From assembly GCF_000217915.1 (NCBI RefSeq), contig NZ_AFOZ01000019.1:1-64000 (forward strand): 64,000 nucleotides of DNA. The letters run 5' to 3'. Origin of the DNA: Shewanella sp. HN-41 (GTDB lineage Bacteria > Pseudomonadota > Gammaproteobacteria > Enterobacterales > Shewanellaceae). Made by a program: the position numbers and the translations under genes. The notes beneath the pieces are model-generated. The model did not search any database, was not told the DNA's origin, and was given only the letters and a program-made list of their open reading frames with translations. Positions 1 through 8,574 of this stretch are shown in pieces. How positions within the stretch are numbered: position 1 is the first letter of the stretch; the number at the start of each line of letters is the position of its first letter.

Positions 1-39
1 TGCATAATGCAGGTTTTTTATGCTTGCCGCACCTAGAAC

Positions 40-894
40 CTAGTCGTGATACTGCTCTGCAGCATATAAGGTATTTTCTAATAGACTCGCAATCGTCATC
101 GGGCCAACACCGCCGGGGACCGGAGTGATAAAGCTGGCATTTTGCGCTGCGACTTCATATTGCACATCGCCAACTAAGGTGCCGTTATCTAAACGATTAA
201 TACCTACATCGATCACTATCGCCCCTGGCTTGATCCACTCTCCCGGAATAAAACCGGGTTTACCCACTGCAACCACTACTAAGTCGGCTTGGCGGATCTT
301 TTGTTCGAGGTTTTTAGTAAAACGATGACATGTGGTCGTTGTGCAACCCGCCAGCAGTAACTCCAGAGTCATTGGGCGGCCGACAATGTTCGATGCGCCA
401 ACCACAACCGCATCTAAACCATAGGTATCGACGCCAGTGGATTTAATGAGTGTCATAATGCCCATCGGCGTGCAAGAGCGCAGCACCGGAATACGTTGGG
501 CTAAACGGCCAACATTATAGGGGTGGAATCCATCGACATCTTTATCGGGGCGAATGCGCTCGATGACCTTAGAATCTTCAATATGGGCTGGCAATGGAAG
601 TTGTACTAGGATGCCGTCAATGGTTGGATCATCATTGAGGTCATCGATCAGCTTGAGTAATTCTTCTTCGGTGCAGCTAGTGTCGAGATCATATGAGCGG
701 GAAATAAAGCCTACTTCTTCACAGGCCTTACGTTTGCTTCCAACATAGACCTGGGAGGCCGGATCGGCTCCCACTAATATTACGGCTAAACCCGGTACGC
801 GTTGTCCAGCCTCTTTGCGGGCGGTGACTTTTTCACGAAGTTGAGTGCGGATGGATTGAGCAATCGCCTTGCCGTCGATTATTTGGGCTGTCAT
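40..894 (-). CDS. folD: Bifunctional methylenetetrahydrofolate dehydrogenase / cyclohydrolase FolD
   Basis: FolD interconverts 5,10-methylene-, methenyl- and 10-formyl-tetrahydrofolate with NADP, supplying one-carbon units in the cytoplasm. The protein is 284 residues, the usual length. The signatures are the N-terminal [13 protein letters not shown], the catalytic segment [13 protein letters not shown] with its lysine, the [10 protein letters not shown] motif, and the C-terminal [10 protein letters not shown]. The frame stays open 52 codons further upstream, but the family begins at the ATG at 894, so I start there. It runs opposite to the tRNA operon and shows no partner gene. Confidence 0.96.
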   Translation of the reverse strand: MTAQIIDGKAIAQSIRTQLREKVTARKEAGQRVPGLAVILVGADPASQVYVGSKRKACEEVGFISRSYDLDTSCTEEELLKLIDDLNDDPTIDGILVQLPLPAHIEDSKVIERIRPDKDVDGFHPYNVGRLAQRIPVLRSCTPMGIMTLIKSTGVDTYGLDAVVVGASNIVGRPMTLELLLAGCTTTTCHRFTKNLEQKIRQADLVVVAVGKPGFIPGEWIKPGAIVIDVGINRLDNGTLVGDVQYEVAAQNASFITPVPGGVGPMTIASLLENTLYAAEQYHD

Positions 895-1075
895 GGGTGT
901 AGGATATCCTTTATATGGGCGATGGTTAAAACGGTAGTTAACACAGAGATTGGCAATCGCGGCTATTTTAACAGGGCCTAGCAATTGTGTCATGGTTAAA
1001 GCCAAGGTCGAATAGACAAAAAAAGCAGTATTAGCCTGATAATTCAGCACCTAGAATCAATCGTTAAAAAAATCG

Positions 1076-1104
1076 TTGACGGGTGTAAAGTGAGGGGATA
1101 AGAT
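1076..1104 (+). promoter_or_regulatory. Promoter of the tRNA operon
   Basis: TTGACG (1076-1081), a 17-base spacer and TAAGAT (1099-1104) form a strong sigma70-type promoter. The bases just after it, GCGCTCC, are a GC-rich discriminator as found at stringently controlled stable-RNA promoters. It is the best start site for the leader repeats and the three tRNAs. Inferred from sequence only. Confidence 0.7.
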
Positions 1105-1164
1105 GCGCTCCGTTCTCAGGCATACTTATCTAGTAGCTTATAAGTAGGTAATAATTGAGACCTT

Positions 1165-1260
1165 TGGTGATTAGCGCAGTCCGGTGGTGCATCCAGATTA
1201 TGGATGAGAACGGACCAGAGGGAATACTCTGAGTTGATACCAAATAAAATGTAAGACCTT
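1165..1260 (+). repeat. Degenerate tRNA-Pro-derived tandem repeat, copy 1
   Basis: A 96-base unit whose first bases match the 5' acceptor strand and D-arm of the true tRNA-Pro at 1357. It then diverges, keeps the piece GGACCAGAGGG, has a damaged T-arm-like stretch, and lacks the 3' acceptor strand and CCA. CATCC-AGATTAT-GGATG could fold as a five-pair stem with a seven-base loop, but the loop has no T at the usual position 33. It differs from copy 2 at seven positions by eye. It lies inside the predicted transcript of the tRNA operon. Confidence 0.75.
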
Positions 1261-1356
1261 CGGTGATTAGCACAGTCTGATAGTGCATCCAGATTTTGGA
1301 TGAGAGCGGACCAGAGGGAATACTCTGAGTTGATACCAAATAAAATGTAAGACCTT
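1261..1356 (+). repeat. Degenerate tRNA-Pro-derived tandem repeat, copy 2
   Basis: The second 96-base unit, directly abutting copy 1 and ending where the intact tRNA-Pro begins, so three tRNA-like 5' ends sit exactly 96 bases apart. From GGACCAGAGGG to the unit end it is identical to copy 1. The tRNA-like first part carries most of the differences. Not expected to be a working tRNA: it has no 3' acceptor strand or CCA. Confidence 0.75.
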
Positions 1357-1433
<77 letters not shown>

Positions 1434-1536
1434 ATTTATTGTTATTTGCTTGCAGAATTGAATTCAAATGAGCGAATAACATGGATAGCCAAACGCTATC
1501 CAACGCCGGTTAGGATGCAGATATTCTGTAGACCAT

Positions 1537-1613
1537 GCGCCCGTAGCTCAGTTGGATAGAGCACCCGCCTTCTAAGCGGGTGGTCGCAGGTTCGAATCCT
1601 GCCGGGCGTACCA
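1537..1613 (+). tRNA. tRNA-Arg (anticodon TCT)
   Basis: Cloverleaf with acceptor GCGCCCG pairing to CGGGCGT, D-arm GCTCAGTTGGATAGAGC, anticodon stem CCCGC/GCGGG with loop CTTCTAA (anticodon TCT), T-loop TTCGAAT and encoded CCA. Confidence 0.97.
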
Positions 1614-1621
1614 GTTTCAGT

Positions 1622-1698
1622 GGTGATTGTAGCTCAGTTGGTAGAGTCCCGGATTGTGATTCCGGTTGTCGTGGGTTCGAGCCCCATCAGTCACCCCA
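1622..1698 (+). tRNA. tRNA-His (anticodon GTG)
   Basis: Acceptor GTGATTG pairs with CAGTCAC. The extra G at position -1, a histidine identity element, is at 1622 and faces discriminator C. The anticodon loop TTGTGAT gives GTG. Encoded CCA ends at 1698. Only about eight bases separate it from tRNA-Arg. Confidence 0.95.
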
Positions 1699-1722
1699 TT
1701 TTTAGTACTTCGAGTACAAAAT

Positions 1723-1751
1723 AAAAAAAGCGACCTCGGGTCGCTTTTTTT
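1723..1751 (+). terminator. Terminator of the tRNA operon
   Basis: AAAAAAAGCGACC, a short TCG loop, then GGTCGCTTTTTTT: a strong stem followed by a T-run, 25 bases after tRNA-His. Confidence 0.9.
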
Positions 1752-1776
1752 ATACCCCAGATTCGGCTGTTGAGGC

Positions 1777-1805
1777 TCGACTCTGCAGAAAACGGTGGCT
1801 ATAAT
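1777..1805 (+). promoter_or_regulatory. Probable tig promoter
   Basis: TCGACT (four of six to the -35 consensus), a 17-base spacer and a perfect TATAAT at 1800-1805. This would leave a leader of about 150 bases before tig. Confidence 0.5.
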
Positions 1806-1959
1806 GTCGCGTCTTGATAGATATCAACTATGAGCGACCTGTGCCAAAAGCCAGTAGTGGTGGGCATTGTAGTCAAATTTAATGATCAAGAAACGAATAC
1901 CTGAATAGTTGATGATTCGGCTATTACAAAGGACGTTAGACAAATTTCGAGGTAAAACA

Positions 1960-3264
1960 ATGCAAGTTTCTGTTGAAGCAACCCAAGGCCTAGAGCGTCG
2001 CCTGACCATTTCTGTTCCTGCGGAACAAATTGAAAAGCTGGTTAAAGACAGTTTACAACGTGAAGCTAAGCGTGCTCGTATCCCAGGTTTCCGTCCTGGT
2101 AAAGTGCCTGTCACTGTAATTAACAAACGTTATGGCGCGGCAATTCGTCAAGATATTACTGGTGAAGTGATGCAACGTAACTTCATCGAAGCCATCATTG
2201 CTGAGAAATTAAACCCAGCGGGTGCACCAACTTTCGTTCCAGGTTCAACCGATGGCGAAAAATTCGAATTTATCGCTACCTTTGAAATCTATCCAGAAGT
2301 TGAGCTGAAAGGCTTAGATGCAATCGAAGTAGAACAACCAAAAGCACAAGTAACTGACGCTGACGTTGACACTATGATTGAAACTTTACGTAAACAACAC
2401 GCGACTTTCGCGGCTGTTGAGCGTGAAGCTGCCGATGGCGACAAAGTAAAAATGAACTTTGTTGGCTCAGTTGACGGTGAAGAATTTGAAGGCGGCAAAG
2501 CTGACGATTTCGAACTGCAATTAGGTAGCGGCCGTATGATCCCAGGTTTTGAAGCTGGTATCTTAGGTCACAAAGCGGGCGAAGAATTTGTTATCGACGT
2601 GAACTTCCCAGAAGAATATCACGCTGAAAACCTGAAAGGTAAAGCGGCCAAGTTCGCGATTACGCTGACTGAAGTGCAAGCGGCTAACCTGCCAGAAGTG
2701 AACGATGAGTTTGCGGCTCTGTTCGGTATCAGCGAAGGTGGCTTAGAAGCCCTTAAAACCGAAATCCGTAAAAACATGAACCGTGAACTTGAGCAAGCGT
2801 TAAAAGCTAACGTGAAAGAGCAAGTGATCAACGGTCTGTTAGCTAACAACGATATCACTTTGCCAAAAGCATTGATCGATGGCGAAGTTAACGTATTGCG
2901 CCAACAAGCTATGCAACGTTTTGGCGGCCAATCGGCTAACATGCCAGAACTGCCAGCTGAGCTGTTCACTGAACAGGCTGCACGTCGTGTTAAAATCGGT
3001 CTGCTATTAGGCGAAGTCATCAAGACGAACGAACTGAAAGCCGAAGACGAGCGCGTACAAGGTCTGATCGCTTCTATGGCTTCAGCCTATGAAGATCCGA
3101 GTGAAGTTGTGGCTTATTACAACAGCAACAAAGAACTGATGCAGAACATGCGCAACGTTGCTTTAGAAGAGCAAGCGGTTGAAGCACTGTTAAAATCTGC
3201 TAAAGTGGCCGAGAAAGAAGTTGCTTTTGAAGAATTTATGAACAAGGCTACTGGTCGCGCATAA
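1960..3264 (+). CDS. tig: Trigger factor, ribosome-associated chaperone and peptidyl-prolyl isomerase
   Basis: Trigger factor binds the ribosome exit tunnel and shields nascent chains. The 434-residue protein has the N-terminal ribosome-binding domain with the signature GFRPGKVP near residue 45. A central FKBP-type isomerase domain covers roughly residues 150-245, and a long helical C-terminal domain follows. The start is the ATG at 1960, preceded by GAGG; an open stretch of 17 codons upstream is not family-like. It heads the tig-clpP-clpX-lon quality-control block. Confidence 0.97.
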   Translation: MQVSVEATQGLERRLTISVPAEQIEKLVKDSLQREAKRARIPGFRPGKVPVTVINKRYGAAIRQDITGEVMQRNFIEAIIAEKLNPAGAPTFVPGSTDGEKFEFIATFEIYPEVELKGLDAIEVEQPKAQVTDADVDTMIETLRKQHATFAAVEREAADGDKVKMNFVGSVDGEEFEGGKADDFELQLGSGRMIPGFEAGILGHKAGEEFVIDVNFPEEYHAENLKGKAAKFAITLTEVQAANLPEVNDEFAALFGISEGGLEALKTEIRKNMNRELEQALKANVKEQVINGLLANNDITLPKALIDGEVNVLRQQAMQRFGGQSANMPELPAELFTEQAARRVKIGLLLGEVIKTNELKAEDERVQGLIASMASAYEDPSEVVAYYNSNKELMQNMRNVALEEQAVEALLKSAKVAEKEVAFEEFMNKATGRA

Positions 3265-3270
3265 GCTAAG

Positions 3271-3297
3271 CTTGACTTGATTGGCTGTTCGCCATTT
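3271..3297 (+). promoter_or_regulatory. Sigma32-like (heat-shock) promoter of clpP
   Basis: CTTGACT (3271-3277), a 12-base gap and CGCCATTT (3290-3297) match the sigma32 pattern CTTGAAA-N11..16-CCCCATNT closely. A TATAAT at 3297-3302 overlaps it, but its best -35 (TTGACT) is 19 bases away. clpPX is heat-shock controlled in related bacteria, which supports the reading. Not tested. Confidence 0.55.
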
Positions 3298-3298
3298 A

Positions 3299-3337
3299 TA
3301 ATGGCTCGTATGAGGCTCCTCATGCGAGCCATTTTTA
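3299..3337 (+). terminator. Terminator after tig
   Basis: ATGGCTCG at 3301 pairs with CGAGCCAT at 3325-3332, with further pairing ATGAG/CTCAT inside, and ends in TTTTTA. It overlaps the start region of the clpP promoter. Confidence 0.8.
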
Positions 3338-3353
3338 TTTAGGGAAGTAAATA

Positions 3354-3962
3354 ATGCATAATGCGTCAGACATACAAAGTGCTTTAGTGCCTATGGTGAT
3401 CGAACAGACTGCTAAGGGTGAACGTTCATACGATATTTATTCTCGTCTATTGAAAGAGCGGATTATCTTTTTGGTCGGTCAAGTTGAAGAACACATGGCT
3501 AACCTGATTGTGGCGCAATTGTTATTTTTGGAATCAGAAAGCCCTGATAAAGATATTTTCTTATATATCAACTCACCCGGCGGCTCAGTTACTGCGGGTA
3601 TGGCGATTTATGATACCATGCAATTTATTAAGCCTAACGTGAGCACTGTGTGTATTGGCCAAGCGGCCAGTATGGGCGCCTTCCTGTTAGCGGGTGGCGA
3701 GAAGGGTAAACGTTTCTGTTTGCCAAACTCTCGGGTGATGATCCATCAACCATTGGGCGGTTTCCAAGGTCAGGCTTCTGATATCGCTATTCACGCACAA
3801 GAAATTATCGGCATCAAGAATAAGCTCAACCTGATGCTCGCCGAGCACACTGGCCAGCCACTCGAAGTGATTGAACGTGATACCGATCGCGACAACTTTA
3901 TGAGTGCGACTCAAGCCGTGGATTATGGTTTAGTTGACGCTGTGATGACAAAACGCGGCTGA
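3354..3962 (+). CDS. clpP: ATP-dependent Clp protease proteolytic subunit ClpP
   Basis: The barrel-shaped serine peptidase that degrades substrates unfolded by ClpX or ClpA. It has 202 residues, the normal length. The catalytic triad is Ser106 (in GQAASMGAF), His131 (in MIHQPLGG) and Asp180. The SPGGSVTAG motif is present. AGGGA precedes the ATG. It lies 85 bases before clpX and is probably co-transcribed with it. Confidence 0.98.
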   Translation: MHNASDIQSALVPMVIEQTAKGERSYDIYSRLLKERIIFLVGQVEEHMANLIVAQLLFLESESPDKDIFLYINSPGGSVTAGMAIYDTMQFIKPNVSTVCIGQAASMGAFLLAGGEKGKRFCLPNSRVMIHQPLGGFQGQASDIAIHAQEIIGIKNKLNLMLAEHTGQPLEVIERDTDRDNFMSATQAVDYGLVDAVMTKRG

Positions 3963-4047
3963 TTTTTGCTTTTGACTGGGCTATGCTCTGTAAAAGGTTA
4001 AGCAAATTTAAGACTGGCAGTAGAGCAGACTGCAAATGAGGTAATTA

Positions 4048-5328
4048 ATGGGCGACAACAAAAATAATGGTGACAGCGGTAAGTTGCTGTACTGCTCTTT
4101 TTGCGGTAAGAGCCAGCATGAAGTGAGAAAACTGATTGCTGGTCCATCAGTATACGTATGCGATGAATGCGTTGAATTATGTAACGACATTATTCGTGAA
4201 GAGATTAAAGAGATCTCTCCAAAACGTGATAACGATAAATTGCCAACGCCACATGAGTTGCGTGCGCATTTAGACGATTATGTGATTGGCCAAGACCGAG
4301 CCAAAAAAGTGCTTTCTGTCGCGGTTTATAACCACTATAAGCGCTTAAAAAACTCATCACCTAAAGATGGGGTTGAACTAGGCAAAAGCAATATTTTGCT
4401 GATTGGCCCAACGGGTAGTGGTAAAACTCTGCTGGCTGAGACACTGGCGCGCTCGTTAAACGTACCTTTCACCATGGCCGATGCCACCACCTTGACCGAA
4501 GCGGGTTATGTGGGTGAAGACGTTGAGAACATCATTCAAAAATTGCTGCAAAAGTGTGATTACGATGTCGAGAAAGCGCAGCGCGGTATCGTTTATATTG
4601 ATGAAATCGATAAAATTAGCCGTAAGTCAGACAATCCATCGATCACCCGTGACGTTTCGGGCGAGGGTGTGCAGCAAGCACTGCTCAAGCTGATTGAAGG
4701 CACAGTTGCCGCAGTTCCACCCCAAGGTGGCCGAAAGCACCCGCAGCAAGAATTCTTACAAGTCGATACTTCTAAGATCCTGTTTATTTGTGGTGGCGCG
4801 TTCGCTGGGCTTGAGAAAGTGATTGAGCAGCGTGCCCACGTTGGCTCGGGCATCGGTTTCGGTGCTCAGGTAAAAGGTGAAAAAGAGAAAGCAACGATTT
4901 CTGAAACCTTATCCCAAGTTGAACCCGGTGATTTAGTCAAATATGGCTTGATCCCTGAGTTTATCGGCCGTCTGCCGGTGGTTGCGACTCTGACTGAACT
5001 GGATGAAGAAGCCCTAGTGCAAATTCTATCTCAACCTAAAAATGCCCTAACTAAGCAGTACAGTGCGTTATTTGAGATGGAAGGCGTGGAGCTTGAGTTC
5101 CGTGAAGATGCGCTAAAAGCGATAGCCCATAAAGCCATGTCCCGTAAGACGGGGGCCCGTGGCCTGCGTTCAATTGTTGAAGGTATTTTACTCGATACAA
5201 TGTACGACATTCCTTCAACCGAAGGCGTGGTGAAGGCGGTTGTTGATGAGTCTGTGGTCAATGGCGAGTCTGCACCTATCCTGATTTATGAGCGAAATGA
5301 CACTCAAGCGGCTTCTGGCGAGCAATAA
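4048..5328 (+). CDS. clpX: ATP-dependent Clp protease ATP-binding subunit ClpX
   Basis: The AAA+ unfoldase that feeds proteins to ClpP. The 426 residues open with a four-cysteine zinc-binding domain (Cys16, Cys19, Cys38, Cys41). Then come Walker A GPTGSGKT at 120-127, pore loop GYVGED, Walker B with DEIDKI, the [16 protein letters not shown] segment, an IGF-type ClpP-docking loop (GSGIGFGAQ), and the sensor-2 motif GARGLRSI. All key residues are present. Confidence 0.98.
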   Translation: MGDNKNNGDSGKLLYCSFCGKSQHEVRKLIAGPSVYVCDECVELCNDIIREEIKEISPKRDNDKLPTPHELRAHLDDYVIGQDRAKKVLSVAVYNHYKRLKNSSPKDGVELGKSNILLIGPTGSGKTLLAETLARSLNVPFTMADATTLTEAGYVGEDVENIIQKLLQKCDYDVEKAQRGIVYIDEIDKISRKSDNPSITRDVSGEGVQQALLKLIEGTVAAVPPQGGRKHPQQEFLQVDTSKILFICGGAFAGLEKVIEQRAHVGSGIGFGAQVKGEKEKATISETLSQVEPGDLVKYGLIPEFIGRLPVVATLTELDEEALVQILSQPKNALTKQYSALFEMEGVELEFREDALKAIAHKAMSRKTGARGLRSIVEGILLDTMYDIPSTEGVVKAVVDESVVNGESAPILIYERNDTQAASGEQ

Positions 5329-5357
5329 TCGTACTGTTCGATAGCAAACTGAAAAAC

Positions 5358-5382
5358 AAGGAGCCCATTGGGCTCCTTTTTT
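5358..5382 (+). terminator. Terminator after clpX
   Basis: AGGAGCCC-ATT-GGGCTCCT followed by TTTTTT, about 30 bases after the clpX stop. Confidence 0.9.
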
Positions 5383-5393
5383 CGTATTGACCA

Positions 5394-5420
5394 TTGAAAC
5401 TCATTAAACCGTCCCAATAT
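5394..5420 (+). promoter_or_regulatory. Sigma32-like (heat-shock) promoter of lon
   Basis: TTGAAA (5394-5399), 13 bases, then CCCAATAT (5413-5420), a near match to the sigma32 consensus. It lies between the clpX terminator and the lon start codon, about 40 bases before the ATG. lon is a classical heat-shock gene in enterobacteria. Confidence 0.6.
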
Positions 5421-5460
5421 ACTCCATTATCAATCCCATTCACCAAAACGGAATCGAGCT

Positions 5461-7816
5461 ATGACCCTAGAGCGTGAAGCGCATATCGAACTCCCCGTGC
5501 TGCCACTGCGAGATGTGGTGGTCTATCCCCATATGGTAATTCCGTTGTTCGTTGGCCGAGAAAAGTCAATTCGTTGTCTCGAAACGGCAATGGCCCAGGA
5601 TAAACAGATTATTTTAGTGGCTCAGCGAGATGCCGAGCTCGATGAACCGACGAAAGATGATATTTTCGATGTCGGTACAGTTGCCTCTATTTTGCAGTTA
5701 TTGAAATTGCCTGATGGTACGGTAAAAGTGCTCGTTGAAGGTGGTCGTCGCGCCCGTATCACCCGTTATACCCAAGAAACTGAATTCTTTGTGGCTAAGG
5801 CTGAGTATCTGGAATCAGAACCGCTGGAAGACAAAGAAGAAGAAGTGTTGGTGCGCAGTGCCATTGGTCAGTTTGAAGGTTATATCAAGCTCAATAAAAA
5901 GATCCCACCAGAGGTCTTAACCTCTTTATCGGGTATCGATGAAGCGGCGCGTCTGGCAGATACTATGGCCGCGCATATGCCACTCAAGCTTGAAGATAAA
6001 CAATCTGTGCTTGAGATGATCAACGTCGGTGAACGTCTGGAATATTTAATGGCGATGATGGAATCGGAGATCGACCTACTGCAGGTTGAAAAACGTATCC
6101 GTACCCGCGTTAAAAAACAGATGGAAAAAAGCCAGCGTGAGTATTATCTGAACGAACAGATGAAAGCCATCCAAAAGAATTGGGTGACTTAGACGAAGGC
6201 CATGATGAGTTTGAAGCCTTAAATCGTAAGATTGAAGAGGCTAATATGCCAAGCGAGGCAAAGGAAAAGCCTTAGCCGAGCTGAACAAATTACGCATGAT
6301 GTCACCCATGTCGGCGGAAGCCACAGTTGTGCGCAGTTATGTGGACTGGATGACGTCAGTGCCTTGGAGCCAACGCTCAAAGATCAAACGTGATTTAGCC
6401 AAAGCCCAGGAAGTGCTGGATACTGACCATTATGGTCTGGAGAAAGTGAAAGAACGTATTCTGGAATACCTCGCGGTTCAGAGCCGTGTTCGCCAACTCA
6501 AAGGGCCAATCCTGTGTCTAGTTGGACCACCAGGTGTCGGTAAAACCTCACTTGGCCAATCGATCGCTAAGGCGACCGGTCGTAAGTATGTGCGTGTTGC
6601 CTTAGGCGGCGTACGTGATGAGGCGGAAATCCGTGGACATCGCCGTACTTATATTGGCTCTATGCCGGGTAAAGTCATTCAAAAGATGGCTAAAGTGGGG
6701 GTGAAGAATCCCTTATTCTTGCTCGATGAAATCGACAAAATGAGTTCTGATATGCGCGGCGATCCGGCTTCTGCTCTATTAGAAGTCTTAGATCCTGAGC
6801 AAAATGCGACCTTTAACGACCATTACCTCGAGGTCGATTATGACTTATCCGATGTGATGTTCGTGGCAACGTCTAACTCTATGGACATTCCTGGGCCGCT
6901 ACTGGACCGTATGGAAGTCATTCGGCTATCGGGTTACACCGAAGATGAAAAGCTAAATATTGCTAAACAGCATTTGTTGACCAAACAAATCGAACGTAAC
7001 GGTTTAAAAGCCAATGAAATCCATGTGGATGATAGCGCGATTGTTGGCATTATCCGCTACTACACCCGTGAAGCGGGGGTGCGTTCACTCGAGCGTGAGT
7101 TATCTAAGATTTGCCGTAAGGTCGTGAAAATGATCCTGCTCGACAAGTCTGTTAAGTCGGTGACTGTGAATCAAGATAACTTGAAGTCATTCCTTGGCGT
7201 GCAGCGTTTTGACTACGGCAAAGCGGAGTCGAATAATCAAATCGGCCAAGTGACGGGGCTAGCTTGGACACAAGTGGGTGGCGATCTACTCACTATTGAA
7301 GCCACCTCAGTGCCAGGTAAAGGAAAACTGACTTACACTGGCTCCCTTGGTGATGTGATGCAAGAGTCGATTCAAGCTGCGATGACAGTGGTTCGCGCCC
7401 GCGCCGAACAATTAGGTATCAACGGCGACTTTTACGAGAAGCGCGATATCCACGTGCATGTGCCAGAAGGTGCGACGCCAAAAGATGGTCCATCGGCTGG
7501 CGCGGCTATGTGTACCGCTTTAGTATCAAGCTTAACGGGTAACCCTGTGCGTGCCGATGTGGCCATGACAGGGGAAATAACCTTACGTGGTGAAGTGTTA
7601 CCTATCGGTGGTTTGAAAGAAAAACTGCTGGCAGCCCACCGCGGCGGCATAAAATTGGTACTTATACCAAAAGAAAATGAGCGTGATTTGGAAGAAATTC
7701 CTGCCAATGTGATTGCCGATTTAGAAATTCGTCCCGTGCGTTGGGTCGATGAAGTGTTAAAACTGGCCCTAGAAAGGCCAGTTGAGGGCTTCGAAGTGGT
7801 TAAAAACTTGGCATAA
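5461..7816 (+). pseudogene. lon: ATP-dependent protease Lon, reading frame broken twice
   Basis: Lon degrades damaged and regulatory proteins. The first frame (5461-6192, 243 residues) holds the N-terminal substrate-recognition domain and stops early after QMKAIQK. The catalytic part resumes in another frame from about 6296 (506 residues). Two places explain this: CCAAAAGAA near 6173 and GGAAAAGCC near 6266 each have four A's where five would keep the frame. Restoring both gives 785 residues. With that numbering Walker A GPPGVGKT falls at 356-363 and the Ser-Lys dyad at Ser679 and Lys722, the E. coli positions. All catalytic residues are intact and codon use looks normal, so this is either a sequence error or a recent mutation. 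Confidence 0.9.
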
Positions 7817-8001
7817 CGCAAGAAATTGCGCTATCACGTTAAAAAAAATGAAAAAAGGGGCTTAACAAAGCGCAGACCTGTGGTAGCCTAGGTCTGTGGA
7901 GAGCCAGCTGCTCCAAGCCCTTGGCGCAACTGGCTTTGAGCTGTATCCAGTTTTAATTCTTTGGTTTTCGAACTCAGCTTGAACTTTGAATTCAAGCTTG
8001 T
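7817..8001. other. lon-hupB intergenic region with inverted repeats
   Basis: No gene seen. It contains AGACCT...AGGTCT (near 7872-7894) and AGCCAGCTG...CAACTGGCT (near 7904-7935). These could fold, but neither ends in a good T-run, so lon termination here is uncertain. Confidence 0.4.
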
Positions 8002-8007
8002 TATAAA
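7979..8007 (+). promoter_or_regulatory. Probable hupB promoter
   Basis: TTGAAC (7979-7984), a 17-base spacer and TATAAA (8002-8007), about 70 bases before the hupB start. Confidence 0.55.
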
Positions 8008-8075
8008 AGCCTCCGCAGACCGCTCTAGAGACGGATTTGGTTGCGGCGCAAAAAAATTACATTCAAGGGGATGAC

Positions 8076-8348
8076 ATGAACAAATCTGAACTAATCGAGA
8101 AAATCGCTTCTGGTGCTGACATTTCTAAAGCCGCTGCCGGCCGTGCACTGGATTCTTTTATCGCTGCTGTGACCGAAGGTCTGAAAGAAGGCGATAAAAT
8201 TTCTCTTGTTGGTTTTGGTACTTTTGAAGTGCGTGAGCGCGCTGAGCGTACTGGTCGCAACCCACAAACGGGTGAAGAAATCAAAATCGCAGCAGCAAAA
8301 ATTCCTGCATTTAAAGCAGGTAAAGCTCTGAAAGACGCTGTCAATTAA
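8076..8348 (+). CDS. hupB: Nucleoid protein HU, beta subunit
   Basis: A small histone-like protein that bends and compacts DNA. It has 90 residues: the [11 protein letters not shown] start, the [18 protein letters not shown] beta-arm region with the DNA-intercalating proline, and the [16 protein letters not shown] end. The frame is open 13 codons further up, but the ATG at 8076 has an AAGGGG ribosome site and matches the family start. HU is also a Lon substrate in E. coli, and lon is next to it here. Confidence 0.97.
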   Translation: MNKSELIEKIASGADISKAAAGRALDSFIAAVTEGLKEGDKISLVGFGTFEVRERAERTGRNPQTGEEIKIAAAKIPAFKAGKALKDAVN

Positions 8349-8387
8349 TTTTTGATATCGTAGCCTTTGTAAGGCATTCGTAATGAT

Positions 8388-8412
8388 AAGCACTGTTTAA
8401 TCAGTGCTTTTT
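8388..8412 (+). terminator. Terminator after hupB
   Basis: AAGCACTG-TTTAAT-CAGTGCTT followed by TTT, 40 bases after the hupB stop. Confidence 0.85.
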
Positions 8413-8417
8413 ACGAA

Positions 8418-8446
8418 TTGAAAGTAATGGAATTTGAAGTTTTACT
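8418..8446 (+). promoter_or_regulatory. Possible promoter between hupB and ppiD
   Basis: TTGAAA (8418-8423), 17 bases, TTTACT (8441-8446). It would start a transcript near 8453, running into the hairpin at 8513 or on into ppiD. Weak -10 match. Confidence 0.35.
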
Positions 8447-8512
8447 TTAACCATTACTCGGGGTTTTAGTACTTACCTATGGTAGCGTCTGAATTATCCC
8501 CATAAATTACAG

Positions 8513-8545
8513 AAAGGCGCATCTCAAATCGATGCGCCTTTTTAT
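8513..8545 (+). terminator. Terminator-like hairpin just upstream of ppiD
   Basis: AAGGCGCATC and GATGCGCCTT flank a short loop and are followed by TTTTATTTT. It lies about 30 bases before the ppiD start, so it is either the end of a short transcript or an attenuator in the ppiD leader. Confidence 0.65.
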
Positions 8546-8574
8546 TTTGTTAATCGCAACAAGCGAGAAATCTG

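Noticed and set aside
3297..3302. Sigma70 -10 box TATAAT for clpP
   Set aside because: Its best -35 is 19 bases away; the sigma32-type match over the same bases is better, though both may work.
6160..6280. Programmed ribosomal frameshift in lon
   Set aside because: Two successive -1 shifts would be needed, and no classical slippery heptamer with a downstream stem was seen.
5461..7816. Two separate genes, a short Lon-N protein and a LonA-like protease
   Set aside because: Restoring one base at each of two A-runs joins them into a single Lon of exactly the usual length and residue numbering.
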